A stretch of DNA of 64,000 nucleotides from Anianabacter salinae (GCF_019061145.1 NZ_JAHQZS010000002.1:434001-498000), one strand, 5' to 3'; counted from the first letter of the stretch, positions 16,206 to 25,011 are shown. A program made the numbers and translations. The notes: generated by a model from the sequence alone, not told the origin.

Positions 16206-17254
16206 GGGTGGCCTTTCGTGGGGGCAGGGCCGGTCGGGGCGGGACCGGTGGAGGTTCCGACCATCAGGTCGGCTTCGAGCAGGGTGTGACGTTCGCCGCG
16301 CGCGCCGTCGCGGATCGCCTCGATCAGCATCTCGGCGCACAGGCGCCCGGCATGCCGCACGGAAGAACGCACGGCGGTGAAGATCGGCAGCTCGGCCCCA
16401 TTGCGCAGGTAGGACAGATCGTCGTCATGGGTCACAAGTGACACATCGCGGCCCAGCTTCAACCCGTGTTCCTCAACCGCGCGGCGCACACCGATGGCGA
16501 CGATCAGGGACGAGGTGACGAAGGCCGTCGCAGGCTGGTCGAGCGCCAGCATCGCCATGGCCGAGCGGTAGCCGTGCATCTCGGTCATCTCTTCGCCGGC
16601 GATCAGTCGCGGGTCGGACGGCACGTCGCGGGCGCGCAGGGCGGCAATATAGCCCTCGCGGCGGCGTTCGGCGAAATCCATCAGGTCGAGGCCGTTGACC
16701 AGCCCGATCCGGCGATGCCCGAGGTCGAGAAGAAAGGCGGTGGCCCGTTCAAAGGCGCGGCGGTTGTTCACGTCGACCCAGTTGTAGGGCTGGTCCACGT
16801 TCGAGGCGCGGCCATGCACCACGAAGGGCAGGCCAAGGTCATGCAGCAGCGCGATCCTGCGGTCGTCGAGCCGCGGCGCGTGCACGATGATGCCGTCGAC
16901 CGACCCCTTCGACGCCAGATCGCGGTAGACGTCTTCCTGGTCACGGTCGGCGACGAGGCTGAGCACCATGTCATAGCCGTGGCGCAGATACGCCTCGCCC
17001 GCGCCGGACACGAAGTCTGCGAAGACGGGGTTCACCATCTCGTGCCGGTCCGACACCGGGATGACGTGGCCGATGGCCATGGCGCGCCCGGTTGCCAGCC
17101 GCTGCGCGCGGGCGTTCGGTTGGTAGTTGTGCTTGCGCGCGGCCGATTGCACCCGCTCGCGGGTTGCTTCGGCAACTTCCGGGTAGCCGTTCAGTGCCCG
17201 GCTGACCGTCGTGGGCGATAACCCAAGCGTATGTGCCAGTTCCTTGAGGTTCAT
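16202..17254 (-). CDS. aglR: LacI-family regulator of the alpha-glucoside operon (AglR-like)
   Basis: A 350-residue LacI/GalR repressor. The N-terminal MNLKELAHTLGLSPTTVSRAL helix-turn-helix and hinge region are followed by a periplasmic-binding-protein-like sensor domain from about residue 60. Start at ATG 17254 places the HTH at the very N-terminus, as is usual. It heads the minus-strand operon aglR-bgl-glk and is divergent from aglEFGAK. Two LacI-type palindromes lie in the shared intergenic region, one 11 bases ahead of this gene, which suggests control of both operons and autoregulation. The name rests on context. Confidence 0.88.
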   Translation of the reverse strand: MNLKELAHTLGLSPTTVSRALNGYPEVAEATRERVQSAARKHNYQPNARAQRLATGRAMAIGHVIPVSDRHEMVNPVFADFVSGAGEAYLRHGYDMVLSLVADRDQEDVYRDLASKGSVDGIIVHAPRLDDRRIALLHDLGLPFVVHGRASNVDQPYNWVDVNNRRAFERATAFLLDLGHRRIGLVNGLDLMDFAERRREGYIAALRARDVPSDPRLIAGEEMTEMHGYRSAMAMLALDQPATAFVTSSLIVAIGVRRAVEEHGLKLGRDVSLVTHDDDLSYLRNGAELPIFTAVRSSVRHAGRLCAEMLIEAIRDGARGERHTLLEADLMVGTSTGPAPTGPAPTKGHP

Positions 17255-17264
17255 CGTCCAGCTT

Positions 17265-17280
17265 TTCAAACCGCTTTGAA
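17265..17280. promoter_or_regulatory. LacI-type operator 1 (aglR side)
   Basis: TTCAAACCGCTTTGAA has perfect 6-base arms around CCGC and the central C/G step typical of LacI-family sites. It sits 10 bases upstream of aglR and shares the CAAA...TTTG core with operator 2. Binding by AglR is inferred. Confidence 0.6.
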
Positions 17281-17433
17281 TCAGCCGCAAGATAGACGTC
17301 CCGATGCGCCGTCGTCAAAGCGGAGTTTCGCTGCACTGCGTCATTGCTGTTGCAGAAAAATCCAATGAAATAAACAGCCTTTGCGATGTGGATGATTGAC
17401 AGGCCGCGCGGAATCGCGGACGGTCCACGCGTC

Positions 17434-17445
17434 CAAAGCGCTTTG
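17434..17445. promoter_or_regulatory. LacI-type operator 2 (aglE side)
   Basis: CAAAGCGCTTTG is a perfect 12-base palindrome, 89 bases upstream of aglE. A TTGACA at 17396-17401 is a candidate -35; I see no good -10 after it. If that -35 is right, the operator would lie at or just after the start of transcription. Confidence 0.65.
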
Positions 17446-17534
17446 AGACCGACTCGGGGCGCGGGCGCGATGACACGTCACGACACAAGTTTCTTACGCT
17501 CCGTCACGAGGGCGGAGACAATGGGAGGATACCG

Positions 17535-18887
17535 ATGAGACACGCAGCTTACGCGAGCGTTGCCGTTCTGGCGCTGACGGCCGGGATGGCCGCCGCGCAG
17601 GACATGAAATTCCCGGTGGGCGAGGGTGGCTTCAACTGGGACAGCTACACCAGCTTTGCCGATGCGCACGACTATTCCGGCCAGTCGCTCACGATCACCG
17701 GTCCCTGGACCGGGCTCGACAAGGAACTCGTCGACAGCGTGATCGCCTATTTCGAGGAAGCCACCGGCGCGGATGTGGAATACTCGGGCTCGGACAGCTT
17801 CGAGAACGATTTCGTCATCGCGGCAGAGGCGAATTCCGCCCCCGACATGGCGGTCTTCCCGCAGCCGGGCCTTGCCGCCGACATGGCGCAGCGGGGCTTT
17901 CTGCAGCCGCTGGGTGAAGACACCGCCGACTGGGTCCGCGAGAACTATGCCGCCGGTCAGTCCTGGGTCGATCTGGGCACCTATGCCGGACCCGACGGCA
18001 ACGACGCGCTTTATGGCTTCTTCTACAAGATCGACGTGAAATCGCTGGTCTGGTACGTCCCCGAGGCGTTCGAGGAAGCTGGCTACGAGGTTCCCCAGAC
18101 GATGGAAGACCTCAAGGCGCTGACCGACCAGATCGTCGCCGACGGCGGAACGCCCTGGTGCATCGGCCTGGGATCGGGTGCCGCCACCGGCTGGCCCGCG
18201 ACGGACTGGGTCGAGGACATGATGCTGCGCACGGCAGAGCCTTCGGTCTATGACCAGTGGGTTGCGAACGAGATCCCGTTCGACGATCCGCAGGTGGTGA
18301 ACGCGATCAGCGAATTCGGCTGGTTCGCGAAGACCGACGCGTATGTCAACGGCGGCGCGACGGCGGTGGCCAGCACCGACTTCCGCGACAGCCCGGCCGG
18401 TCTCTTCTCGTTCCCGCCGGAATGCTACATGCACCGCCAGGCGTCGTTCATCCCGACGTTCTTCCCCGAGGGAACGCAGGTCGGCACCGACGCCGATTTC
18501 TTCTACTTCCCGGCCTATGAGGGCGAAGACCTTGGCCAGCCGGTTCTGGGGGCGGGCACGCTGTTCGCCTCGACCACCGACAGCGAAGTGTCGAAGGGCT
18601 TTGTGGAGTTCCTGAAGACCCCGATCGCGCATGAAATCTGGATGGCACAGTCGGGCTTCCTGACGCCCTTCACCGGCGTCAACCCGGACATGTATGCCAA
18701 CGACACCCTGCGCGGCCTGGGCGAAATCCTGACCAACGCCACGACCTTCCGCTTCGACGGCTCCGACCTGATGCCGGGCGAAATCGGCGCGGGCGCGTTC
18801 TGGACCGGCATGGTGGACTTCGTCACCGGCGTCGAGGCCGAGACCGTGGCGAGCCAGATCCAGGACCGCTGGGACGCGATCCGCTAG
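17535..18887 (+). CDS. aglE: Alpha-glucoside ABC transporter, periplasmic binding protein
   Basis: A 450-residue solute-binding protein (family 1, sugar type). It has a signal peptide of about 22 residues (MRHAAYASVAVLALTAGMAAA, then QD). The mature part reads like AglE: QSLTITGPWTGLDKELVD, FENDFVIAAEANSAPDMAVFPQPG and the tryptophan-rich sugar-site segment TGWPATDWVEDMMLR. It binds alpha-glucosides such as sucrose, maltose or trehalose in the periplasm and hands them to AglF/AglG. GGGAGGAT precedes ATG 17535. It is the first gene of the agl operon and is followed by a strong hairpin. Confidence 0.93.
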   Translation: MRHAAYASVAVLALTAGMAAAQDMKFPVGEGGFNWDSYTSFADAHDYSGQSLTITGPWTGLDKELVDSVIAYFEEATGADVEYSGSDSFENDFVIAAEANSAPDMAVFPQPGLAADMAQRGFLQPLGEDTADWVRENYAAGQSWVDLGTYAGPDGNDALYGFFYKIDVKSLVWYVPEAFEEAGYEVPQTMEDLKALTDQIVADGGTPWCIGLGSGAATGWPATDWVEDMMLRTAEPSVYDQWVANEIPFDDPQVVNAISEFGWFAKTDAYVNGGATAVASTDFRDSPAGLFSFPPECYMHRQASFIPTFFPEGTQVGTDADFFYFPAYEGEDLGQPVLGAGTLFASTTDSEVSKGFVEFLKTPIAHEIWMAQSGFLTPFTGVNPDMYANDTLRGLGEILTNATTFRFDGSDLMPGEIGAGAFWTGMVDFVTGVEAETVASQIQDRWDAIR

Positions 18888-18930
18888 GATCATTGGGCAG
18901 GGGCGGCAACGCCCCGCCTTGCGACATCGA

Positions 18931-18961
18931 GACGGCCGCGCGGCAGGGTCGCGCGGCCGTC
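18931..18961 (+). promoter_or_regulatory. Intercistronic hairpin between aglE and aglF
   Basis: GACGGCCGCGCG pairs perfectly with CGCGCGGCCGTC over 12 bases with a 7-base loop. No T-run follows, so full termination is unlikely. In binding-protein operons such hairpins protect the 3' end of the first cistron and raise its yield over the permease genes; that role is inferred. Confidence 0.65.
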
Positions 18962-19004
18962 CGGGGACAGGACACACGGACTGGCACGGGGAGGGGAGCG
19001 AGGG

Positions 19005-19985
19005 ATGCATCCGCTATTTCAAGGCATCATCACCATCATCATCGGCGTTGGCGGCTGCGTAGGCTATTTCTACGCCTCCAACCTGGTCCTGGACAAAGTC
19101 ATCTATCCGGCGCGGGGCGCGAACATCTCGCGCAACATCCGCCGCGCGAACGAAGTGCGCCCCTGGCTGTTCCTGTTCCCGGCAATCTTCGTTCTGGGCC
19201 TCTATCTGGTCTATCCGGTGATAGGGTCGTTCTGGCGCTCTCTGTTCAACCGCTCGGGCGATGATTTCATCGGTCTTGGCAACTACATCACGCTGTTCGG
19301 ATCGGACGAGTTCCAGACGGCGGTGTTCAACAACATCCTCTGGGCCATCGTGGTGCCCGCAGGCGCGACGTTTATCGGGCTTGTCGCAGCACAACTGACC
19401 GACCGGCTAAGCTGGGGCAACATCGCGAAATCGCTGATCTTCATGCCGATGGCGATCTCGTTCGTGGGTGCGTCGCTGATCTGGAAATTCGTCTACGCAT
19501 TCGACACCGACATCGGCCTTATCAATGCGATCATCGTGGGCCTGTTCGGCGGCGAACCCGTGGACGTGCTGCAAATCCCGTTCTGGAACAACTTTTTCCT
19601 GATGTTCATCTTGATCTGGATCCAGACCGGCTTTGCCATGGTGATCCTGTCGGCGGCCCTGCGCGGCATCCCCGAGGAAACCATCGAGGCCGCGATCATC
19701 GACGGCGCCAACCCGTTCCAGATCTTCTTCAAGATCAAGGTGCCGCAGATCATGGGCACCATCGTGGTGGTCTGGACGACGATCACCATCCTCGTGCTCA
19801 AGGTCTTCGACATCGTCTACACGATGACCGGCGGCAACTTCGGCACCGAGATCCTGCCCAGTTACATGATGACCTTCATGTTCCGCGACGACGGGCGGGC
19901 GACGGCGGTGGCTATCGTCATCATGGTGATTGTCACCCCGGTGATGGTCTGGAACATCATGCAATCGCGCAAAGAACTGCGCTGA
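19005..19985 (+). CDS. aglF: Alpha-glucoside ABC transporter permease AglF
   Basis: A 326-residue inner-membrane permease of the MalF type. A first hydrophobic segment at about residues 5-25 precedes a cytoplasmic stretch, then the usual core. The EAA loop is seen as RGIPEETIEAAIIDGANPFQIFFKIKVPQI (RGIPEETIEAAIIDGA, then NPFQIFFKIKVP), near residues 220-250, which docks to the ATPase AglK. ATG 19005 follows GGAGCGAGG. The gene lies 117 bases after aglE, past a hairpin, and 13 bases ahead of aglG. Confidence 0.93.
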   Translation: MHPLFQGIITIIIGVGGCVGYFYASNLVLDKVIYPARGANISRNIRRANEVRPWLFLFPAIFVLGLYLVYPVIGSFWRSLFNRSGDDFIGLGNYITLFGSDEFQTAVFNNILWAIVVPAGATFIGLVAAQLTDRLSWGNIAKSLIFMPMAISFVGASLIWKFVYAFDTDIGLINAIIVGLFGGEPVDVLQIPFWNNFFLMFILIWIQTGFAMVILSAALRGIPEETIEAAIIDGANPFQIFFKIKVPQIMGTIVVVWTTITILVLKVFDIVYTMTGGNFGTEILPSYMMTFMFRDDGRATAVAIVIMVIVTPVMVWNIMQSRKELR

Positions 19986-19998
19986 GGGGGGCGGGAAA

Positions 19999-21150
19999 AT
20001 GGACAATATCGCAGGACAGAAATCCAGCCTTTCGATCGTCACGCACCTGTCGGTGCTGCTGCTGGTGCTGATCTGGCTGGTGCCGACCGTGGGGCTGTTC
20101 GTCTCGTCGTTCCGCGACCGCGACCAGATCTCGGCCTCGGGCTGGTGGGAGGCGCCGTTTCCCGTCGAGTTGACGGCGCGCGGCCGCACCGGAGCGCAAG
20201 GAACGCCCGAGGGCGACATGTTCGTCGTCACCGGAAATATCTTCGATGACGAGGAAGCAAGCTCGTTCTTCGGCGCCGATCCCGGCGATGTCGTCGCTTT
20301 CGGCACGCGCGGCTCGAACCCGACCGAGTTTCCGGTCGGCGAAACCGTCGATCTGGGCGACGGCGAGACGCTAACCGTGAACGGCGATGGCAGTTACCGA
20401 TGGGTCACGCCCGAAGACCCCGGCGATCGCGGGCAACGCGTCTATTTCGCCGCCGAGAGTCCACCGAAATTCACGCTCGACAATTACGAGAACGTGCTGA
20501 CCGCCGACAACATGGACCGCGCGTTCATCAACACCATGATCGTCACGATCCCGGCCACGATCATTCCGATCCTCGTGGCGGCCTTCGCGGCCTATGCGCT
20601 CGCCTGGATGGAGTTTCCGGGGCGCGGACTTTTGATCGCGCTGATCGTCGGACTTCTGGTGGTGCCGCTGCAACTGGCGCTGGTGCCGATGCTGAATTTC
20701 CACAATGCCATCGGTGTGGGGCAAAGTTTCGTCGGCATCTGGTTTGCGCACACGGCCTTCGGGATGCCGCTCGCGGTGTATCTCTTGCGAAATTACATGG
20801 TCGGGTTGCCGCGCGACATCATCGAATGCGCCAAGGTTGACGGGGCGACGGATTTCCAGGTGTTCACCAAGATTGTCCTGCCGCTGAGCTTCCCGGCGCT
20901 GGCTGCGTTCTCGATCTTCCAGTTCCTGTGGACGTGGAACGATCTTCTGGTCGCCAAGGTGTTCCTGCCCACGAACGACACCGCCAAGGTGATGACGGTC
21001 AAGATCGCCGACGATCTTCTGGGCTCGCGCGGGGGCGATTGGGGCATTCTGGCGACGGCGGCCTTCGTGTCGATTGCGGTGCCGCTCGTTGTGTTCTTCG
21101 CCATGCAGCGCTACCTCGTCCGCGGCCTCTTGGCCGGGTCGGTGAAATAA
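19999..21150 (+). CDS. aglG: Alpha-glucoside ABC transporter permease AglG
   Basis: A 383-residue MalG-type permease. Its EAA loop reads GLPRDIIECAKVDGATDFQVF (GLPRDIIECAKVDGATDF, near 270-288). Between the first membrane helix (about 20-40) and the second (about 180) there is a long periplasmic insert of some 110 residues that ordinary MalG-type permeases of about 280 residues lack. Within it TLTVNGDGSYRWVTPED resembles a bacterial Ig-like/VCBS strand motif. AglG proteins are long as a group, so the insert may be a family trait involved in contact with AglE. The start is ATG 19999. Confidence 0.92.
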   Translation: MDNIAGQKSSLSIVTHLSVLLLVLIWLVPTVGLFVSSFRDRDQISASGWWEAPFPVELTARGRTGAQGTPEGDMFVVTGNIFDDEEASSFFGADPGDVVAFGTRGSNPTEFPVGETVDLGDGETLTVNGDGSYRWVTPEDPGDRGQRVYFAAESPPKFTLDNYENVLTADNMDRAFINTMIVTIPATIIPILVAAFAAYALAWMEFPGRGLLIALIVGLLVVPLQLALVPMLNFHNAIGVGQSFVGIWFAHTAFGMPLAVYLLRNYMVGLPRDIIECAKVDGATDFQVFTKIVLPLSFPALAAFSIFQFLWTWNDLLVAKVFLPTNDTAKVMTVKIADDLLGSRGGDWGILATAAFVSIAVPLVVFFAMQRYLVRGLLAGSVK

Positions 21151-21159
21151 CGGAAAAAA

Positions 21160-22821
21160 GTGTCTGACATGAGCGCATTAGCTGAGCTTCAGCCAGAATC
21201 GAAGCCGCAGGTGGACAAGGACTGGTGGCGCGGCGCGGTGATCTACCAGATCTACCCCCGCAGCTATCAGGATACCAACGGCGACGGGATCGGCGATCTG
21301 CCGGGGATCACCCGGCGGCTGCCCTACATCGCCTCGCTGGGGGTGGATGCGATCTGGGTGTCGCCGTTCTTTACCTCGCCGATGCGTGATTTCGGCTATG
21401 ACGTGTCCGATTACTGCGACGTTGATCCGATGTTCGGCACGCTGGCCGATTTCGACGCGATGATCGCGGAATCGCACCGTCTTGGTCTCAAGGTGATGAT
21501 CGACCTGGTGCTGTCGCACACCTCGAACGATCATCCGTGGTTCCAGGACTCGTCGTCCAGCCGCGAGGCGGACAAGGCCGACTGGTATGTCTGGGCCGAT
21601 CCAAAGCCGGACGGCACGCCGCCCAACAACTGGCTGTCGATCTTCGGCGGCTCGGCCTGGGAATGGGACCCCGGCAGGCTTCAATACTACCTGCACAATT
21701 TCCTGCGCACCCAGCCCGACCTGAACTTTCATTGCCCTGCCGTGCAGGACGCGCTGCTGGACGTAGCGCGGTTCTGGTTGGAAAGGGGCTGCGACGGCTT
21801 CCGCCTCGATACCGTGAACTTCTATGTCCACGACAAGCAGTTGCGGGACAATCCGCCGCTTGCGGTGGAAGAACGCAATGACACCACCGCCCCCGCGGTG
21901 AACCCCTACAACTACCAGAACCACCTGTTCGACAAGACCCAGCCCGAGAACCTGCAGTTCCTCGAACGGCTGCGCGCCGTGATGGACGAGTACGGGGCAA
22001 CGACATCGGTGGGCGAGGTCGGCGAAGGGCAGCGCGGCTTTGAGGTGCAGGCGGAATACACCGAGGGCGATCACCGGCTGCACATGTGCTATGGCTTCGA
22101 CTTCCTGGCGCCCGACAAGCCGTCAAGCCACAAGGTCGTCGCGGTGCTGGACCGCTTCAACACCGAGGCGCCGGGAAGCTGGGCCTGCTGGGCGTTCTCG
22201 AACCATGACGTGATGCGACACGCCTCGCGCTGGTCGCTGGACGAGGGCATGTTGCGGGCGCTGACGGTGCTGCAACTGTGTCTGCGTGGGTCGGTCTGCC
22301 TGTATCAGGGCGAAGAGCTTGGCCTGCCCGAAGCGGACGTGGCCTATGAAGACCTGCAAGACCCCTATGGCATCCAGTTCTGGCCCGAGTTCAAGGGCCG
22401 CGACGGCTGCCGCACGCCCATCGTGTGGGAAGCCGCCATGCCGCACGGCGGGTTCTCGGACGCCGCGCCCTGGCTGCCGGTAGACCCGCGCCACCTGCCG
22501 CTGGCGGTCGACCGCCAAGAGGATGATCCCGGCTCGATGCTGCATCACTACCGCAGGACCATCGCGTTCCGCAGGGCGCACCGCGTCCTGCAGAAAGGCG
22601 AAGTGGAGGGCATGACGGACAATGGCAGCGTTCTGACCTTTGTGCGCCGCGACGGCGACAGCGCGATCTTCTGCGCCTTCAACCTTGGCCCCGAGATGGC
22701 CGAGGTGCAGATGCCCGAAGGCACATGGCGCGCGACAGCGGCAGAGCTTGGCGCCATCGCGCCGGACGAGGGGATGACAAGATTGCCGGCGGGCACGTTC
22801 TGTCTGGCGCAGTCGGCATGA
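21160..22821 (+). CDS. aglA: Alpha-glucosidase, GH13 (AglA)
   Basis: A 553-residue GH13 alpha-glucosidase, the usual length. DWWRGAVIYQIYPRSYQDTN opens the barrel. The catalytic triad is D217 (GFRLDTVN), E286 (SVGEVGE) and D350 (FSNHDVMR). It has no signal peptide and acts in the cytoplasm on imported alpha-glucosides, giving glucose for Glk. Two starts are possible, GTG 21160 and ATG 21169; neither has a strong ribosome site, and GTG has the better spacing to GGAAA at 21152. It starts 9 bases after aglG. Confidence 0.93.
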   Translation: MSDMSALAELQPESKPQVDKDWWRGAVIYQIYPRSYQDTNGDGIGDLPGITRRLPYIASLGVDAIWVSPFFTSPMRDFGYDVSDYCDVDPMFGTLADFDAMIAESHRLGLKVMIDLVLSHTSNDHPWFQDSSSSREADKADWYVWADPKPDGTPPNNWLSIFGGSAWEWDPGRLQYYLHNFLRTQPDLNFHCPAVQDALLDVARFWLERGCDGFRLDTVNFYVHDKQLRDNPPLAVEERNDTTAPAVNPYNYQNHLFDKTQPENLQFLERLRAVMDEYGATTSVGEVGEGQRGFEVQAEYTEGDHRLHMCYGFDFLAPDKPSSHKVVAVLDRFNTEAPGSWACWAFSNHDVMRHASRWSLDEGMLRALTVLQLCLRGSVCLYQGEELGLPEADVAYEDLQDPYGIQFWPEFKGRDGCRTPIVWEAAMPHGGFSDAAPWLPVDPRHLPLAVDRQEDDPGSMLHHYRRTIAFRRAHRVLQKGEVEGMTDNGSVLTFVRRDGDSAIFCAFNLGPEMAEVQMPEGTWRATAAELGAIAPDEGMTRLPAGTFCLAQSA

Positions 22822-22846
22822 CAACAAGAATGGGAGGGGAGACACC

Positions 22847-23938
22847 ATGGCGAACCTGAAACTCACCGACGTGGGCAAGGCCTATGGCGGCACGGTCGAG
22901 GTGCTCAAGCACATCGACCTCGACATCCAGACCGGAGAGCTTGTGGTGTTCGTCGGCCCCTCTGGCTGCGGCAAGTCCACGCTTCTGCGGATGATCGCGG
23001 GGCTGGAAAAGATCACGACGGGGACGCTGGAAATCGACGGTCAGGTCGTGAACGATGTGCCGCCCGCACAGCGCGGCATCGCCATGGTGTTCCAGTCCTA
23101 CGCGCTTTATCCGCACATGACCGTGCGCGACAACATGAGCTTCGCCCTCAAGATCGCCAAGAAGTCCAAGGACGAGATCGACGCCGCCGTGAACAAGGCC
23201 GCCAAGATCCTCCAGCTTGAACCCTATCTGGACCGCCTGCCCAAGGCGCTGTCGGGCGGCCAGCGCCAGCGTGTCGCCATCGGGCGGTCCATCGTGCGCG
23301 ATCCCAAGGTGTATCTCTTCGACGAGCCGCTGTCGAACCTTGACGCGGCGCTGCGCGTCGCCACCCGGATCGAGATTGCGCAGCTGAAAGAGTCGATGCC
23401 GGATTCGACGATGATCTACGTCACCCACGACCAGGTCGAGGCGATGACGCTGGCCAGCCGGATCGTGGTGCTGGCGAACAAGGGCATCGCCCAGGTCGGC
23501 ACTCCGCTGGAGCTGTATGAAAAGCCGCAGAACGAATTCGTCGCGCAGTTCATCGGCTCGCCCGCGATGAACCTTCTACCGGGCGAGATCACTGCCACCG
23601 GCGCGACAACGACCGTCAAGCTGGAGGGCGGCGGCACGGCGAAATCGACGGTGCCGACCAAGGACAGCGACATGGGCATGAAGGTGAACATCGGGGTGCG
23701 GCCCGAGGACATGGTCAGCACCGACGGCGAATTCATCTATTCCTCGACCGTGGATTACGTCGAGGCCCTGGGCGAGGTGACGCTGCTGTATTTCGAGCCC
23801 GACGCCGACCGAGACACGATCCTTGCCAAGCTGCCGGGGATCCATACCGGCCTGCGCGGGTCTTCCGTCAAGCTGACCGCCGAGCCGTCGAAAGTGCACC
23901 TGTTCAACAACGGCAACTCGCTGCTTTACAGGCAGTGA
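22847..23938 (+). CDS. aglK: ABC transporter ATPase of the alpha-glucoside system (AglK)
   Basis: A 363-residue MalK/UgpC-type ATPase. Walker A GPSGCGKST at about 38-46, Q-loop VFQSYALYPHMT, signature LSGGQRQRVAIGR near 135, Walker B VYLFDEPLSNLDA and the switch histidine in THDQVEA. A C-terminal TOBE-like regulatory domain starts near 235. It powers AglF/AglG. GGGAGGGG precedes ATG 22847. It ends the operon, followed by a weak terminator-like hairpin. Confidence 0.95.
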   Translation: MANLKLTDVGKAYGGTVEVLKHIDLDIQTGELVVFVGPSGCGKSTLLRMIAGLEKITTGTLEIDGQVVNDVPPAQRGIAMVFQSYALYPHMTVRDNMSFALKIAKKSKDEIDAAVNKAAKILQLEPYLDRLPKALSGGQRQRVAIGRSIVRDPKVYLFDEPLSNLDAALRVATRIEIAQLKESMPDSTMIYVTHDQVEAMTLASRIVVLANKGIAQVGTPLELYEKPQNEFVAQFIGSPAMNLLPGEITATGATTTVKLEGGGTAKSTVPTKDSDMGMKVNIGVRPEDMVSTDGEFIYSSTVDYVEALGEVTLLYFEPDADRDTILAKLPGIHTGLRGSSVKLTAEPSKVHLFNNGNSLLYRQ

Positions 23939-23965
23939 TCCGCCCACGCAGGAGTGTGCGGATTT
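23938..23965 (+). terminator. Terminator-like hairpin after aglK
   Basis: ATCCGC-C-CAC and GTG-T-GCGGAT pair around a GCAGGA loop with one mismatch, then TTTG. The stem starts inside the aglK stop region. The T-run is short, so the call is tentative. Confidence 0.45.
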
Positions 23966-24058
23966 GAATCGCCTTCGGCTTTGAGGTCAACTATCGCTGG
24001 TTGTGGATATTTCGCGCGTGTCTTTTGGCCCGCGCCCTGGCGATATGGATAAGGTGCC

Positions 24059-24274
24059 ATGCCCCGCGGTGTCATCAAATGGTTCGACAGTGTGCGTGGT
24101 TACGGTTTTGTCGTGACGGACGGCGGTTCCCAGGAATTGTACCTGAGCTGGAACGCGATGGTGCAGTCCGGCCTCTCGCATGTCGAAGACGGCCAGCACG
24201 TCGATGTCACCATCGGCCCAAGGGCCGATGGCAAGGACGCCGTCGCATCGCTCAGCTTGTGCTCGCCCGAGTGA
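24059..24274 (+). CDS. Divergent cold-shock-domain protein
   Basis: A 71-residue single cold-shock domain: GVIKWFDSVRGYGFVVTDGG carries a good RNP1 (RGYGFV), and SGLSHVEDGQHVDVTI is the usual third-strand region. RNP2, normally V-F-V-H-x-S, here reads LYLSWNAM, with the histidine and aromatic contacts changed. It should still be a small nucleic-acid-binding OB fold, but its ligand preference may differ from CspA-type proteins. It stands alone between the agl operon and a convergent gene that stops immediately downstream. Confidence 0.85.
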   Translation: MPRGVIKWFDSVRGYGFVVTDGGSQELYLSWNAMVQSGLSHVEDGQHVDVTIGPRADGKDAVASLSLCSPE

Positions 24275-24751
24275 TCAGGGGCCAACGCCCATTTCGCGCA
24301 GCACTGGCTCTACATCCCGCCGCAATCTGAATGTGCAGCGGTCGATGTCGTATTCGGTAAGCATGCCGCAAAGGAAATGATCCTCGATCTCCTCGGTCGG
24401 AACCGAGGGGGACAGAATATCGCGGCGTTTCTTGCACAGGGCACCCAGATGCGTGTGCCACATGGTGCCGCGCCATCCGCAATAGGACGACAGATCGCGC
24501 GAGGTCGAACCTGGATGTCGCATCACGGCAAGGATCACCTTTTCCTCGCTCTCGGACAGCGGCCTGGCGTGGAACGCAAGACGCACCCGGTCGGCCCTCG
24601 AGGCGGCGACGGGCAGGGGAACTGCCGTTTCCGCCTGCATCGGAACGTCCTTGGTCCGCGCCGCAAATGGCAGCCGGAGCCGGGATTTGAGACTGGATCT
24701 GGAACTCGTACGACCTGAGTAGCCACCAAGGTGGCTTTCTATTGCTGCCAT
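24275..24751 (-). CDS. Unknown protein with a possible winged-helix C-terminal domain
   Basis: 158 residues from ATG 24751; a later ATG (MQAETAVPLPV) would give a shorter form. The C-terminal 90 residues look folded and helical. PLSESEEKVILAVMRHPGST followed by RDLSSYCGWRGTMWHTHLGA resembles a helix-turn-helix/winged-helix pattern with a recognition-helix-like GWRGTMWHTH. The first 60 residues are polar and probably disordered. I do not recognise the family; a DNA-binding role is inferred from the pattern only. Its stop abuts that of the cold-shock gene. The start is uncertain because the frame stays open further upstream. Confidence 0.65.
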   Translation of the reverse strand: MAAIESHLGGYSGRTSSRSSLKSRLRLPFAARTKDVPMQAETAVPLPVAASRADRVRLAFHARPLSESEEKVILAVMRHPGSTSRDLSSYCGWRGTMWHTHLGALCKKRRDILSPSVPTEEIEDHFLCGMLTEYDIDRCTFRLRRDVEPVLREMGVGP

Positions 24752-25011
24752 TGTTTTGCCCCAACCGATTTTTCTTGGTCTTGTCGGCAGGTTTCCGCCG
24801 AATTGCGGCGCGAATGTGGCCGCGCCGGTGCCCGATTCGGCGTGGCGATGCAGGTGTTGCAGGCAAGACTCGCCAAGTTTCCCGCTATGGGCGAGCGGCG
24901 CCCCTTCAATGAGCGGCACCGCCTGCGCGATCCGGGGAACATCTGCGCCTTGTGATGCCCCCGCGCTTTGCCTAGCGTCGCCCCGATACCGCATCCAGGG
25001 AGAAACGCACG

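Noticed and set aside
18931-18961. Transcription terminator inside the agl operon
   Set aside because: No T-run follows the stem and aglFGAK have no other good promoter nearby, so an intercistronic stabiliser is more likely than a terminator.
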